The notes below the pieces were generated by a model that was not told where the DNA came from, did no database searches, and saw only the letters and a list, made by a program, of their open reading frames with translations. A program made the translations under genes and the position numbers. A stretch of DNA of 64,000 nt, taken from NCBI GenBank assembly GCA_015501595.1, contig JADNRX010000101.1, forward strand, positions 62,001 through 126,000, in the 5' to 3' direction. The stretch's first letter is position 1. The number at the start of each line of letters is the position of its first letter. Of the stretch, positions 20,346-31,100 are shown piece after piece. The DNA is from Hymenopellis radicata (Eukaryota > Basidiomycota > Agaricomycetes > Agaricales > Physalacriaceae).

Positions 20346-22823
20346 TCAGAGAAAATCCTCGTCGACAACCTCCTCAATGCGCGTCATGCTGTTTCGCGCA
20401 AGTTCGGACTTGTTACGGACGTCGGCGGGATTCACGATGGAGATGGAGATCGTAGGTGCAGAAGAACCGTCACGATTGCCATCCTTCCAAAGCAGTAGCA
20501 TCACTTGGCCTGACCGGGAGTAGTTAATGCTCGCCGAGAAATAGTGAAGGAAGGGCTGGCCTAGTATAATATCAAAACTCGCACCAATCTCCGCCTGACG
20601 AGAGACGAAGAGGTGATGAGAAAACTCGTGGCGTCCAATCTTCATCGGCGCCTCAATGAGACAACCTGCTAGACGCTCGGGGGAACCACCGAGTCCCTTC
20701 AACGACCAACGTTGTCCCTCGAAATCAAGAGGAAGAGTCGTCGCGCCCGGTACGCCAGAGTGACAGAGGTTGAGCTCGGATCCTGAGTCCACCATCGCGC
20801 GAAAGATGATGCCGTTGAGTTCGACGTTGAAGATTCCAGTAACCATAGCGAACAAGCGATTCTCAATCGGAGGAAGAGCAGATCCGTGATTGGAGATAAA
20901 GACAGATAGAATGTGGAAGTCGTCAGGAGAAGTAAAGTCCCTCTCGACGTGCATACCCGAGTATCGGGACGGCGACGAAGCAGCTATGACGGGAATATTG
21001 TCGACATCGTGTACGGCAGCATCATCGAGGATGTACTCAGCTGTGTTAGCGCCAGTTGCCTGCTTGCGGCGACGCGTGAACCTCTGCATCTTCTCCTCTA
21101 GTCGAGGCGCGACGCCCATCAATTCCTTGAAGGAAATCGTGACGCGCGCTTGATCCGAGAGACGCGCAAAAAGCTCGTCCACATCAATCTCTTCCTGGGC
21201 ATCGGAAGTAAAATGGAAAGATGGAGTATAAGACGGCTTATCTTTCGTGCCATCTTTCATATCCACGTCCTTGCCCTTCGAAGACTGCGACCGTTTCCAC
21301 CCGTCTCGATTATTGATAGGGTTCGTCGGGGGGTTCTGGTTCACAGCAGGAGGAGGACGAGCAGGAGGGGAAGATGGAACAGGAGTAGTCGTCGATTTGG
21401 CAGGAGCTGGGTTGACAGGAGGCTTAGAAGCAGGGGTAGTTCCAGCAGGAGCAGAAGGAGGAACAGTAGATGGGGGAGGTCGAATTATACGCGGAGGAGG
21501 TACATCCGGTCGACGCAAGGGGTCGTGGCGGTTGGTATCCTTCTGAGAGCGCAAAGCAGGAAGCGCATCGCGATAATCTAGAGAGTTTAAAGCGAAGGTA
21601 GGCGTATTAAGGTTGAACGACTGGCCTGGTGTCTCGAGGACAATACTAGCCGGGTTGGCATTCGCAACGACTTCAATAGCAGCCGTAGACGCGGTAGCGG
21701 GAACCGTCTGGCGCGATCGAAGAAACGCAGCGACTCCTCCTCTGAAGTCTCGAGGAGGTGACGGAATATTCCTGCCGTCGGGAACGGTGTACCGATTGGT
21801 AGCAGTATTCTTGACGACGAGTCCCTCGCGCGCAAGCACGAGCATCTCGGGACACGTCCCATATCCAGGTACATGGTCCAAGTCGATCCCACGTCGGTCA
21901 CAAACACGACAGTAAGGGGAAGATCCTCCGTTAAGGCCCATGACACTATTGAGCACGCGCCTGGCATTGTTAATTGACATCTGTCCGAGAAGCTCGGCGA
22001 GTTGATCAACAGAAGGGTTGGAAGAAAGGGTAGGGGTATGCTTAGCTTGGGGCTCGATTTGAGCCTGGGAGTCCGCCGCGCCCCGGGTCGGCGAACTTGA
22101 ATTAAAATTTACCGCCGGAGTGGAAGTAGATCGGGCGACGCGCCAAGGCTCGAACGTGCTACGCTTTTCGTCAAAGCGAGCGATGAGGATATCCATGGAC
22201 TCCTTGATGGTGAGAGGACTATCGCGGGTCTGCTTAGCTGCCGGCGTCTTCGACTCGAACCACGGTTTAAGGTCGGAGGGAATTCCCAGGATGAAATAGT
22301 GGTTGTGTTGCGTGTCTGTGATAGTCTTGTCCTTGCGAAGAGGATCTGCAAGACGACGGTATGCGTTGTAGTAAGAGGTGACGTCCTCCTTGGTGCCGAA
22401 TGATGGCTCTGATGCGAACTGTTGGAGGTGTACGTGAAGTTCTTCGATCGACATCTTGGGAGGCTCATCTTTGTATCCATAAACAGCAATGAACTCTGCC
22501 GCCGCATCGCTCCACGATCGGTTGGGATTGTCGATATCAAATTCCCAACGGAACCTGATCTGCTCGCGATAGGCAGGGTCGCAGTAACGGACGATGTAGT
22601 CGACGACGTCGTCAGGGCCGAGACCCGACTGTGCACCGTGGTCGAGGATCTGCTGGAGATAATCCCTGGCGTAAGAGCCTTCGAATTTCGGAGCGTAGTG
22701 AGATCCAGCGACGGGCATCTTCGACTGGTTAGGGGTGGATACGACGGGAACAGTCGTGTTGACTGGAGGTGCAGGATTCTGAGGGTTTGGATTCCCCGGG
22801 TTGGGATTACCAGGATTCGTCAT
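20346..22823 (-). CDS. gag: Gypsy gag with C-terminal aspartic protease
   Basis: ATG at 22823 (frame open from the PBS region at 22949). A Pro/Asn-rich start (NPGNPNPGNPNPQNP) is followed by a capsid-like helical domain, then a zinc-knuckle-like motif YCRVCDRRGIDLDH..GYGTC with spacing C-x2-C-x8-H-x6-C, longer than the usual C-x2-C-x4-H-x4-C. A Pro/Ala linker follows, and the retropepsin active site MVDSGSELNL lies near 20790, with the flap/substrate part ending in DIILGQPFL. The protein makes the particle and processes the polyproteins. Its stop at 20346 lies in a different frame from pol. Confidence 0.88.
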   Translation of the reverse strand: MTNPGNPNPGNPNPQNPAPPVNTTVPVVSTPNQSKMPVAGSHYAPKFEGSYARDYLQQILDHGAQSGLGPDDVVDYIVRYCDPAYREQIRFRWEFDIDNPNRSWSDAAAEFIAVYGYKDEPPKMSIEELHVHLQQFASEPSFGTKEDVTSYYNAYRRLADPLRKDKTITDTQHNHYFILGIPSDLKPWFESKTPAAKQTRDSPLTIKESMDILIARFDEKRSTFEPWRVARSTSTPAVNFNSSSPTRGAADSQAQIEPQAKHTPTLSSNPSVDQLAELLGQMSINNARRVLNSVMGLNGGSSPYCRVCDRRGIDLDHVPGYGTCPEMLVLAREGLVVKNTATNRYTVPDGRNIPSPPRDFRGGVAAFLRSRQTVPATASTAAIEVVANANPASIVLETPGQSFNLNTPTFALNSLDYRDALPALRSQKDTNRHDPLRRPDVPPPRIIRPPPSTVPPSAPAGTTPASKPPVNPAPAKSTTTPVPSSPPARPPPAVNQNPPTNPINNRDGWKRSQSSKGKDVDMKDGTKDKPSYTPSFHFTSDAQEEIDVDELFARLSDQARVTISFKELMGVAPRLEEKMQRFTRRRKQATGANTAEYILDDAAVHDVDNIPVIAASSPSRYSGMHVERDFTSPDDFHILSVFISNHGSALPPIENRLFAMVTGIFNVELNGIIFRAMVDSGSELNLCHSGVPGATTLPLDFEGQRWSLKGLGGSPERLAGCLIEAPMKIGRHEFSHHLFVSRQAEIGASFDIILGQPFLHYFSASINYSRSGQVMLLLWKDGNRDGSSAPTISISIVNPADVRNKSELARNSMTRIEEVVDEDFL

Positions 22824-22930
22824 CCTCGACGCACTGGGAATCGAATTTAGCGGGGGTAAGAGTAGAAAGGGGCTGAACAGTCCTAAGAGGGAGAAGGTAA
22901 ACTTAGCTGTGTCCTTCAGACCGACAGAAA

Positions 22931-22948
22931 CCCTCGCGGTGGGCTCCA
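22931..22948 (-). other. Candidate primer binding site
   Basis: On the element's coding strand the LTR ends in ACA, then one G, then TGGAGCCCACCGCGAGGG. A start of TGG one base inside the 5' LTR is the expected complement of a CCA-tailed tRNA. The tRNA species is not assigned. Confidence 0.5.
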
Positions 22949-22949
22949 C

Positions 22950-23437
22950 TGTCGTAGGACCTAGTGAGGTCCTGGTATATCGAAAATGAGGAGAGCTCGT
23001 GTCGACTCAGTCGTGAGCACAGGAGGAGACAGCGATGATGGATGGTGTAAACCGTAGGGTACGTCCCGAAGTAGATAGACGTAGAGAGATATAAGAATAT
23101 AGAGTGATGGTGGACTTGCTCCCTCGTAACCTCGAAGAGATATTCAGGCTAAGGATGGAGAGAGAAGACAAGTAAGATTTGACAAGGAAACTAACTTAAG
23201 TACTCGATCGTTGACATCTAGGAGGCTATGGATGCAGGCAGGTAAATAACTATCGTCCGACGAGGCACTAGATATAACGACTGCGAAGGCGTATACAGTC
23301 TTTACTGTCCGAAGCATGTATATAATGTGTCCGTATGCGTAAGGTAAAATGTAAGTAAGAATTCCGTAAGTTGAGAGGATGACGACCTATGAGGGTATAT
23401 GGACGCGTCTACCTGTACCCGACGCGTTCCTTCCACA
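22950..23437 (-). repeat. 5' LTR of the Gypsy element
   Basis: 488 bases, matching 14809-15296 except at two positions. It contains the element's promoter by position. Target duplication GCGT follows at 23438. Confidence 0.95.
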
Positions 23438-24115
23438 GCGTGGGAGCGATTCAGAGATGTCGTCGATGAGCGATGGCAGGCAAAGGAAGACTACATCCAA
23501 GCCGGACCCAAAGACTGGTGCGATAACGAGCCGGTAGGATGATTCGATGGATTAAATGAACATGTCTAATTTGTTTTCGCAGTGTCAAATGTTTGCATCG
23601 CCCGAACTTAGACTGAAGGAATGTGGATGCGCATCTTCGTATTACTGCTCACGCACTTGCCAGCGAGCCGCTTGGAAAGATGGCCACAAGGAAATGTGCG
23701 AAGCTCGTCAGAAAGCCATCAAAGGTGGTTCTTCATCACGTACCACGGTTTTAATACTAACAATCTGACAGAAGGTGCACCAATTCCCACCACTCAGAGA
23801 GACATTCAATTCTTCTTCGCCATGACTGAGGGCGACTACAACTTCCATAGCGACCAAATTAACAAACTTACCAACGAGTTTCTCAGAGCGCGTCGGACAA
23901 GCACTGTTCTGCCATTCCCCGTTGTCATCCAGTTCGACTATGTATCTGTTCCGAGAAAGGTAACAATCACGACGGCGGATAAGGTCCCAAAGCAAGGCGA
24001 TTGGGAAGGGATCGTGGAGAAGGGGAGGATGAACTTTGGGCGACTCGTTTATATCACTGTGCAGAACAACGGGAAACCGTTCCAAGTGTTTGGAGTTATC
24101 GACGAACCACGATGA
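23438..24115 (+). pseudogene. MYND-type finger protein gene 2, 3' part
   Basis: Coding resumes at the LTR boundary with ERFRDVVDERWQAKEDYIQ, crosses an intron at about 23539-23582, and gives a classic MYND finger (CQMFASPE, then CGCASSYYCSRTCQRAAW and H..MC). After another intron (about 23728-23775) a further 110 residues follow, ending at the TGA at 24113-24115. Apart from the insertion this part has no break. Without the element it would join the 5' part in frame, so the disruption is recent. MYND fingers bind proline-rich partners; the target here is unknown. Confidence 0.75.
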
Positions 24116-24510
24116 CATGTACCATTTACAACTACAATGTACGAGCCGTGCTAGCCTGACTTTCACATTTGTGCTTTCTATACTTCCATCCTTCGTCCAG
24201 TTATCTCCCTTCATGCCCGCAGCTGAAATCAAGTACAAAGCGTTGGAAGAAAGATTTTCCTCTCCGGCCCGATCAACTGCCTCTTGCCTTTTGACACTCA
24301 TATCGGTCGTCTATGCCATTGTTCTAATGTGGACCGCCTAGCCCTGGAGCTACATTCCTGACATAGCGTTCCGCCTCGAGCTACTTCGCCTGGAATAGGA
24401 AATAATACGGATGTCACCGTCTCAATATTATGGCCGTTAACACCGTTTCCCCAACCTAGCAGCGACGAGCAGCGTACATGACTGTAGCGTGGCCCAAGAT
24501 GCTATGCATG
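24116..24510. other. Intergenic region between MYND-type genes 2 and 3
   Basis: No recognisable coding sequence, repeat or RNA. It probably contains the 3' end of gene 2 and the promoter and first exon of gene 3, which I cannot place. Confidence 0.4.
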
Positions 24511-25779
24511 ACCGTCTCTTTAGACTCAGCCTGCCCCTTTCCGCGTTCCTCGATATGGACGTGATGCAGTTACCGAACGCGTCGAACAATGGTACCCCAT
24601 AGTCCACACTGCAGCGCGGCATCCAATCCAGGAAGCCATTGTACCTTGTGCATATGCACGTGTGACGATGATCGTTCCTTTTGTTCAGCCACCTCTCGCA
24701 TCATCTTGTCGACGCTTTCCAACCTTCTCTCCAACGAGGCGGGATTGAAATTATTTGCCTTATCGCCGACGCTCCCACAAAACATGCAGTTAATCATCAC
24801 CACCTGGGCCACCTTCTCAGCCGGCAAGGTCGCTGCAGAGTCGGACACGACAACCGTCGCCATCATCAACACTCTTTTTGAGTACCAACCCACCCGGCAA
24901 GCACTCGAGTACGGCGCTAGCAGTATACCCAAGGCCCAACTTTGCGGCGCAGTCGGACGTCTGCTGGAGACTGCGAGCTGTCTTTACGATCCCTCATTCC
25001 CTCTCCCCTCCAGTACCCTTACCAATGTGCGTGGCCTGGGACTTATCGGACAGATTAGGCCTTCGCTACGCCGCGACTTCTTTCGCGCCGGTGTCATCGA
25101 GTGTCTATGCGACATCCTGAAGTGCCTCGTCATCGACGATCCTCAAACATCGCGGTCATGGGAAACCCAGAAATACACAGCGCACGAGAAGGCAGTCGTG
25201 GTTGCCCAGGAGTTATACCTCCTCCTCAAAGACGACGCCTCGACCACCTGGCCGATCAACGCCTTGGATTGCGGACTCCTTGAGATCGTCGTCCACGCCG
25301 TGGCATGCTTTGGAACAGACCGTCTTCTTCCTTGTGGGCCGATTACGCTGATGCTGAAGTACATCGCAGATTGGTGCTTGAGGAGCAAGCGAGTCGCTGT
25401 GCGTCTGTACGATGTACTCGATGGTGTCAGAAATGACCAAGTCTTGTGGAACAGTCTGCCGCCCGCTTCTTCCTCAGCGCATCCGTTGACGGCTGCGTGG
25501 TATACTTTCTTGTACACGCTACGCGATGCGATGACAGTGATGCCTGTTACGGGACGTCTTGTTATCAATTGTATGAGTGAAAACGTACGTCCGTTTTTAC
25601 TTTGTATCCCTGGCTTTGCTCACGATTCCATTTGTTACTAGTGTTTAGCTCCCGCAACTGACGACAAACACTATATGCGCTGTACTTCATGTAGAAACTA
25701 TGTGGTCTGCTCCCCCGAATGCTTCAAAGAAACCTGGAAGGACGGTCATCACGGGTCTCAAGCATGCCGTGAAAACTGA
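24511..25779 (+). CDS. MYND-type finger protein gene 3 (helical repeat body)
   Basis: Main exon about 24690-25584, with helical segments (SRIILSTLSNLLSNEAG, FSAGKVAAESDTTTVAIINT, ECLCDILKCLVID). An intron at 25585-25642 leads to the last exon, a treble-clef finger: CLAPATDD, CTSC, CSPEC, W-K-D-G-H-H and a final Cys, ending at 25779. A preceding exon from about 24511 (frame TERVEQWYPIVHTAA) is likely, but its splice to the main exon is unclear, and the true ATG may lie further upstream. Same architecture as the two damaged neighbours, so this may be the only working member of the local trio. Function unknown beyond protein binding by the finger. Confidence 0.65.
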
Positions 25780-26043
25780 GGCGCTCGATTTCTGACTGAC
25801 GCTAGAACGTCGTGTATATACTGTCTAATCGTTGATCTTCTTTCGTTAATCGCGTGCTATTTCCTGTTAGCAAGGTTTCTCGACATGAGCCAGAGGCGAA
25901 ACCAATCGTATTCATTATCAAGTGCCTGTCCCTTGAAGCCAATGTACTCAGACCTGCTATATTCCTGACTGAAGCCTGCGTAGACATTTAAGTGAAATGG
26001 ATCATTGTTGAAGTCTTCCTCTAGGCTCGATTACAGAAGGCGG

Positions 26044-27628
26044 CTACAGGACGTCGCTAAGCCACCTCCACATGCCACCACCTAACGGGCCATCCCACGC
26101 CAGACCATCATCAATATATCTACAACTCTTCCAATTCACAGCGCTACTTCTCTTCATCTCCGACATAATGGCTGCTTCGTCCCCTCCTACTAACGTCTCC
26201 CCCCATATATCGACGTGTGTGACTTCCGCGCAGTCCTCCCCGAATAGAAGCTTACTCAAGTCTATAGCATCAGAGACTTCAGTGCAGATATATGATAGCA
26301 CGTCCGGCTCCATCTTTGAATAACCTCGGAGGATAACAATCCGAGTGAGGGCGGCCATTCGAGGTGCATAAGCAATGGTGTCCATCGCCGGGTGAAAATT
26401 ATCGACATAGTTCATGTCGTGGTCGGCATGGAAAACCGCTATAGTCTCTACATTCCTCAGCGCATCCAGGGCGAGCAATTCTCCTTGTACGTCCCGGTCC
26501 ACCAGACCAAGTGCTCGAATTCGGCAATGTGACCTTTGGACCATCGACAGTAATGGACGCTTCAGAGCCTGCAGTGGGATGTCATTGTGCGGGACCGACA
26601 ATCTCGCGGGTCCAAACGGGAATATCGCGAGGGCTTCGAGGGAAGGAAGCGTGAGGTGAAGCAGCAAGTGCGCATGATTCACATTCAAGTACTTACCGAA
26701 CACTAGGGCAATTCGTGCATGAAAGATCAGAGGCCGCTGGAAGACGGGAATGGGGGAGACGTTTGCCGATCCAAAAAATGCAGCATTATATAAGGTATGG
26801 AAGGTGTCCCAACAGTGGAATGTCGTTGGTCGATGATAAAACACAGGATAGATGCGTCAGTCTCTGAAATTGGAGGACTTTAGAGCCGTCTCGTTCGTTT
26901 GGAACGCTACCAAAGAGATGGTCACGCAACCGCCTGAGGTTTGGTGCAGAAACCAAACTCGGAGGTGAAGCTTCGAAGGAACCACTCCTAGGGACCATGA
27001 TGTACAACTCTTCCAACAGCGGAGCGCATTGAAGAAGTACGTCTTCAAGGTCTCGATGTGCTCATGGGTCAGCCGAGATGGCGAATACGAGAGCGATGAC
27101 CGGATAGAACAATAAGGACTTTGAGTAGCAGTAACCCAAACACCTTGTTATGGGCGAGCATGTCAAGTGTCACGGATAGCGGCGAGGTCGCGGATGCTGA
27201 CAACGAAGCCTCCAGCATCGCCAGTCTGGTACAACACGCGGCGCGATACGTCGAGGGCGTTCCAACGGCGGTCGTCGATGTGGATGACCGCCCAGAGCGA
27301 CGGAGACGACAGGATGATGGTCCGCCATTGATGGCAGATACGGAGTAGGAACCATTCCGATAGCCAGAGTAAAGATCTCGAGCAGGACATCGCGGGGAAT
27401 TTTACGTATTGGTGCGAGACTAGAACGAACCGCCACCAGTGCATGCTCGAGTTGTACGCGGTGAATCTCCAATTGCCTGAGATCAGATTCAATCTCTTCA
27501 ACCAAGGCACGCGATGCTGTCTGGTCCAAATCGCCTGGGATCCTGTTTCCACATATGATATCCTGCACCTGGGACCAGTTTCTCTTGGTGTGGATGGGAG
27601 GAAGGTCCAAATTGTCGTCGTTTTGCAT
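26044..27628 (-). pseudogene. F-box protein gene with frame breaks
   Basis: From ATG 27628 a coiled N-terminus (ALVEEIESDLRQLEIHRVQL) leads into the F-box core APIRKIPRDVLLEIFTLAI, the Skp1-binding motif common to hundreds of basidiomycete F-box proteins. The next expected block, ICHQWRTIILSSPSLW, is present but in another frame, with a break near 27350. A second break lies near 26805, between LPYL and NAAFFGSANVSPI, after which a 230-residue leucine-rich region runs to the stop at 26044. Introns do not explain either break, so the gene is probably a pseudogene or carries assembly errors. F-box proteins act as substrate receptors of SCF ubiquitin ligases. Confidence 0.6.
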
Positions 27629-27639
27629 CTACGGAAAGC

Positions 27640-28132
27640 TGAGTTAAAGAGTAATGGCCGCGTTATGAGAGAAATACAGTACCGCCAGAGATGATGGTAA
27701 AGAAACCTGGAAGATGCTGGTTCTAGTCAAGGTGTGGCCACAAGGTAGTAGTTCGGCGGAGTCTTAAAAAGTTAGTGCGGCCCGAGACCCATGCCGGCTC
27801 TGACATCTAGACCTCTTGGACGCGACAGTTGGGTTTCAAGACTACTTAGAGGACCCTGCTGGGGATCTTTTTGATTCACAAGTTTATTGTCATTGCAGTT
27901 TGTCTCCTTAACACTATCCAATAAACCTAACAGAATGCTTCAACGCAGTCTCATTTGTTTCGCCTCACGAACCACCTCGAGTCCAACGCATATACTCATA
28001 TAGTATGTACAGCTCGCCCTGTGGTAAGTAAGGTAGATGAATCTAGATTCTCGAGAGCAAACAACAGACAAGGTCGTAATCGTCGTAGGTAAACAAAAAA
28101 GCATAATCATCAGAGCTCTACATGACATCCAA
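27640..28132. other. Intergenic region between the F-box and importin genes
   Basis: No coding or RNA feature recognised. It contains the presumed upstream region of the F-box gene and the 3' end of the importin gene. Confidence 0.4.
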
Positions 28133-31100
28133 CTACGCCCCACCCTCCGCCTTGCGACCAACCTCCATCATCACCGTCTGCAGCTCCATCGGCAGCTGGG
28201 GCATCGCACCCGGATTCTTCGACTGGAAAACTAAACACCCACATCAGGTCTCGTCCCATACCAATCGCAAGAGACACTTACCTCCCACCGCGTCCCGGAA
28301 GACCACATATACATCCACTCCATCTAGCGGCGTGAAGAAGCCAAGCTCCTCCTCAATCTCATCATCGGTGTCTTCTTCCTCGTCATCCTCTTCTGCCTCC
28401 AGGTCTTTAGCGGAAGCACCACGTAGCCGTGCGCCCTGCAAGACTACACGTCAGCATAGAAAACGACACATTAAGGGATAACCCCACCTCTTGCGCCAGC
28501 ATCTCCAGATACGCCGAATCGGCATCCCACACATCCTGGCCGTCCTCATCGTCGTTCAACATCCCCTCCAATTCGTCTTCGTCATCCTCCACATCATCTT
28601 CTGTTTCTAGCGTCGCCTCCAGCGATTTACGGGCTAAAAGGCGATGCGATTTAGGAGCAATACGACCAGGACGAAGAGGTCAACATACCCTTCACTGCCT
28701 CTGCGTAGTCCTTGAACAGCCTAACACCCATCTCAATGAGTTTGGGCCAATCTCCCCTGAGCGCCGGCGGGACGCTCCCTGCATCAAGCTCCAGCAGCGC
28801 ACAAAGTGCCAAGATAGACAGCCGCTTGTCATGTACCCGTCTGAGGAGGGGCTCCTTGCCCTTCCCCTTGCCTCTAGTATCCTTGAGAAAATTTTAATCT
28901 CGTGCGAATACCATCAAAAGTGAACGACTTACCGCATTCATCCCCACGGCATATGTAGCCTCGATACTGCGTCCCCATACGCCCAGGACCTCACCGCTAC
29001 CCTGCTCTCCCAAGACGTTGAGCGCAAGTACAGGATTGTAGAGCAGGCAATTGACGAGGACGAGCAGCGCCCCGAGCCTCAGCGCTGGCGTCTCGGCGGC
29101 CGAAAGCGTGCGTAGAGTCGTGGTTAGGATGGTGGGTATGAACTACCCATTCATCAACGTCTGATAACCTAGGACATGAATCGACACACCTCATCAACCC
29201 CGCCTCGCAGGTTAAGTAACACGCTCTCGATGAGCTTGCAGCCACACACACGGTCGTTCTCCCCCAGATGCGTGTTGGTCTGTGCCGTCACATACATGTC
29301 GGCCAGCGCCTGCTTGTATGTGTACGAGCTCTGCTGCGAGAAGACAGCGGAGGGCGAGAGGATGTGCGCAGAACCAAAGGATACAAAGTTGTCCAGTGAG
29401 GGAAGCATTTCTACAAACACATTTGAGGAACTTGAGCAACAAAGTAAAAGAGATATTAACCTTCCAAGTAGTCAACAGCATACCCACCAGCCCCGGTGGT
29501 ATCGCCGCAAAAAGCCTCCCATGTGAGCTCGAAGATGCGCCACATCGGTGGGGGACGCTGCGCAATTTGAACGTTAGGCTATCTACGAGGTCATACATGG
29601 AGTCAAAGAGGTCTAAATCAATGTCAGTTGACTGTCCTATGTGATAATCAGAGGAGACATACCAAGGCACCGCCCCTCCAGCGTCAATATCACTACAGGT
29701 GTGACGACGCCGGCGATCTCTATAAGCACCTGCGGCGCACCCTCCACACTCGACACGACCGTCCACAGCGTCTTCGCGACGCCCATCGCCGCGAATGTCT
29801 TGTCGTCATCCGCATCAACTTCCGCAACAGAGCCTGCTTGCACATATCAATCAAAAATTCTAGTCGGAAGAGCAGAGAAAACGACTGACCAGCTACACCA
29901 CCCACAACCTCGTTGACTAGCCGTGCGTACCCCTCACACAGCTTCCCACATAGTTCAACGCTAAACGGTAGCAGGGCGTCGCCATACGTGTCCACAAGGT
30001 GCTCCAAGGAAGCGTTCAGTACGTCCAAATCCGATTCCGCGGAGAGTGCGAGGAGCGACGTGACAAGGGTCCAAGGCGCGGCTGCAGAGCTGTGCGCACC
30101 GCTACAGATTATATCAATACCGTACCTCGGGAGAAAGAAATTAAATGAAAGACGCACTTTCAAACATCCTCGTTCCTTCCCCGACCGCCAACACACAGTT
30201 ACAGCGGACCGCCCAGTCTCCATCCTCCATTAGTACCCACATTCTCTCGAAGCATGTCTCCAAATTGCCGCTGGCTAAGACCAGCCCGTGCTTCACCAAC
30301 GTTCCCACCACCTCGCAAGCTATCGCTCGCACCCACCCTTCCGGAGCCGCCAGCGCTGGTACGACATGTGCCATCACGAATTCCTCCAGCTTTCCCGATG
30401 CATCGCCGTCCGGCGCGAGCTTCGGATGCCGCATGATCCAAGGACCAAGCGCCGCGATAGCGTTCAGGGCGCCAAACCGTCGGCTGGGATTTTGCAGTAC
30501 GGTAGGGTCTTGGAGTACGCCCATCAGGTACCGACTACATCCTCAAAACACGCCTTGGTGCGGTTAGAGACGAGGGAAATGAGGAACGTTGTTGCAGCCG
30601 AGACTGCAGATTGCCAGCCTAAAGGATTATGATTAATTGATAGCTGCGATCTCGCTAGGAGAGCACTTACCCCCACCACCATCGCCTCCAGTGTAATCGT
30701 CCACGCCTACCCGGACGTAGTCCACTGGATCGCTCTCCCAAAGTTGCTGGCGTTCTGGCGTGAATGAGAGTAGTGGGAACACGAACGCTGAGACTAATGA
30801 TGCGACATGCGGCTTGAGGAGCGCCCAAGTCGATGCTGGTTTGATACTAGAATAGTTCATGAGTACCTATAAGCCAGGATGTATAACAACACTCACCACT
30901 CGTTAAAGAATGTGAAGACATGATACTGGCATTTTTCACTCATCCAGCCCTCACCCTGGACAAGGCGGTCGACCTATGGAGATGCGTTAGATCAGTAATA
31001 AGGAAATAAGACAAGGGAATACCTGCGCCAAATATGTGCTCAAAATCTCGGGAGCAAACGCATCCACGAAATGCGCAGCAAACGCTCCGTAATTTTTTTT

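Larger units (their letters stand above)
14809..23437 (-). mobile_element. Full-length Ty3/Gypsy LTR retrotransposon
   Basis: 8629 bases with paired 488-bp LTRs, a primer-binding-like site beside the 5' LTR (22948 leftwards), gag-protease, pol in the order protease, RT, RNase H, integrase (integrase last is diagnostic of Ty3/Gypsy), and an extra ORF after pol. All reading frames are uninterrupted and catalytic residues are present, so the copy appears coding-competent. Two LTR differences in 488 bases indicate a recent insertion. It sits in antisense orientation within an exon of MYND-type gene 2. Confidence 0.95.
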
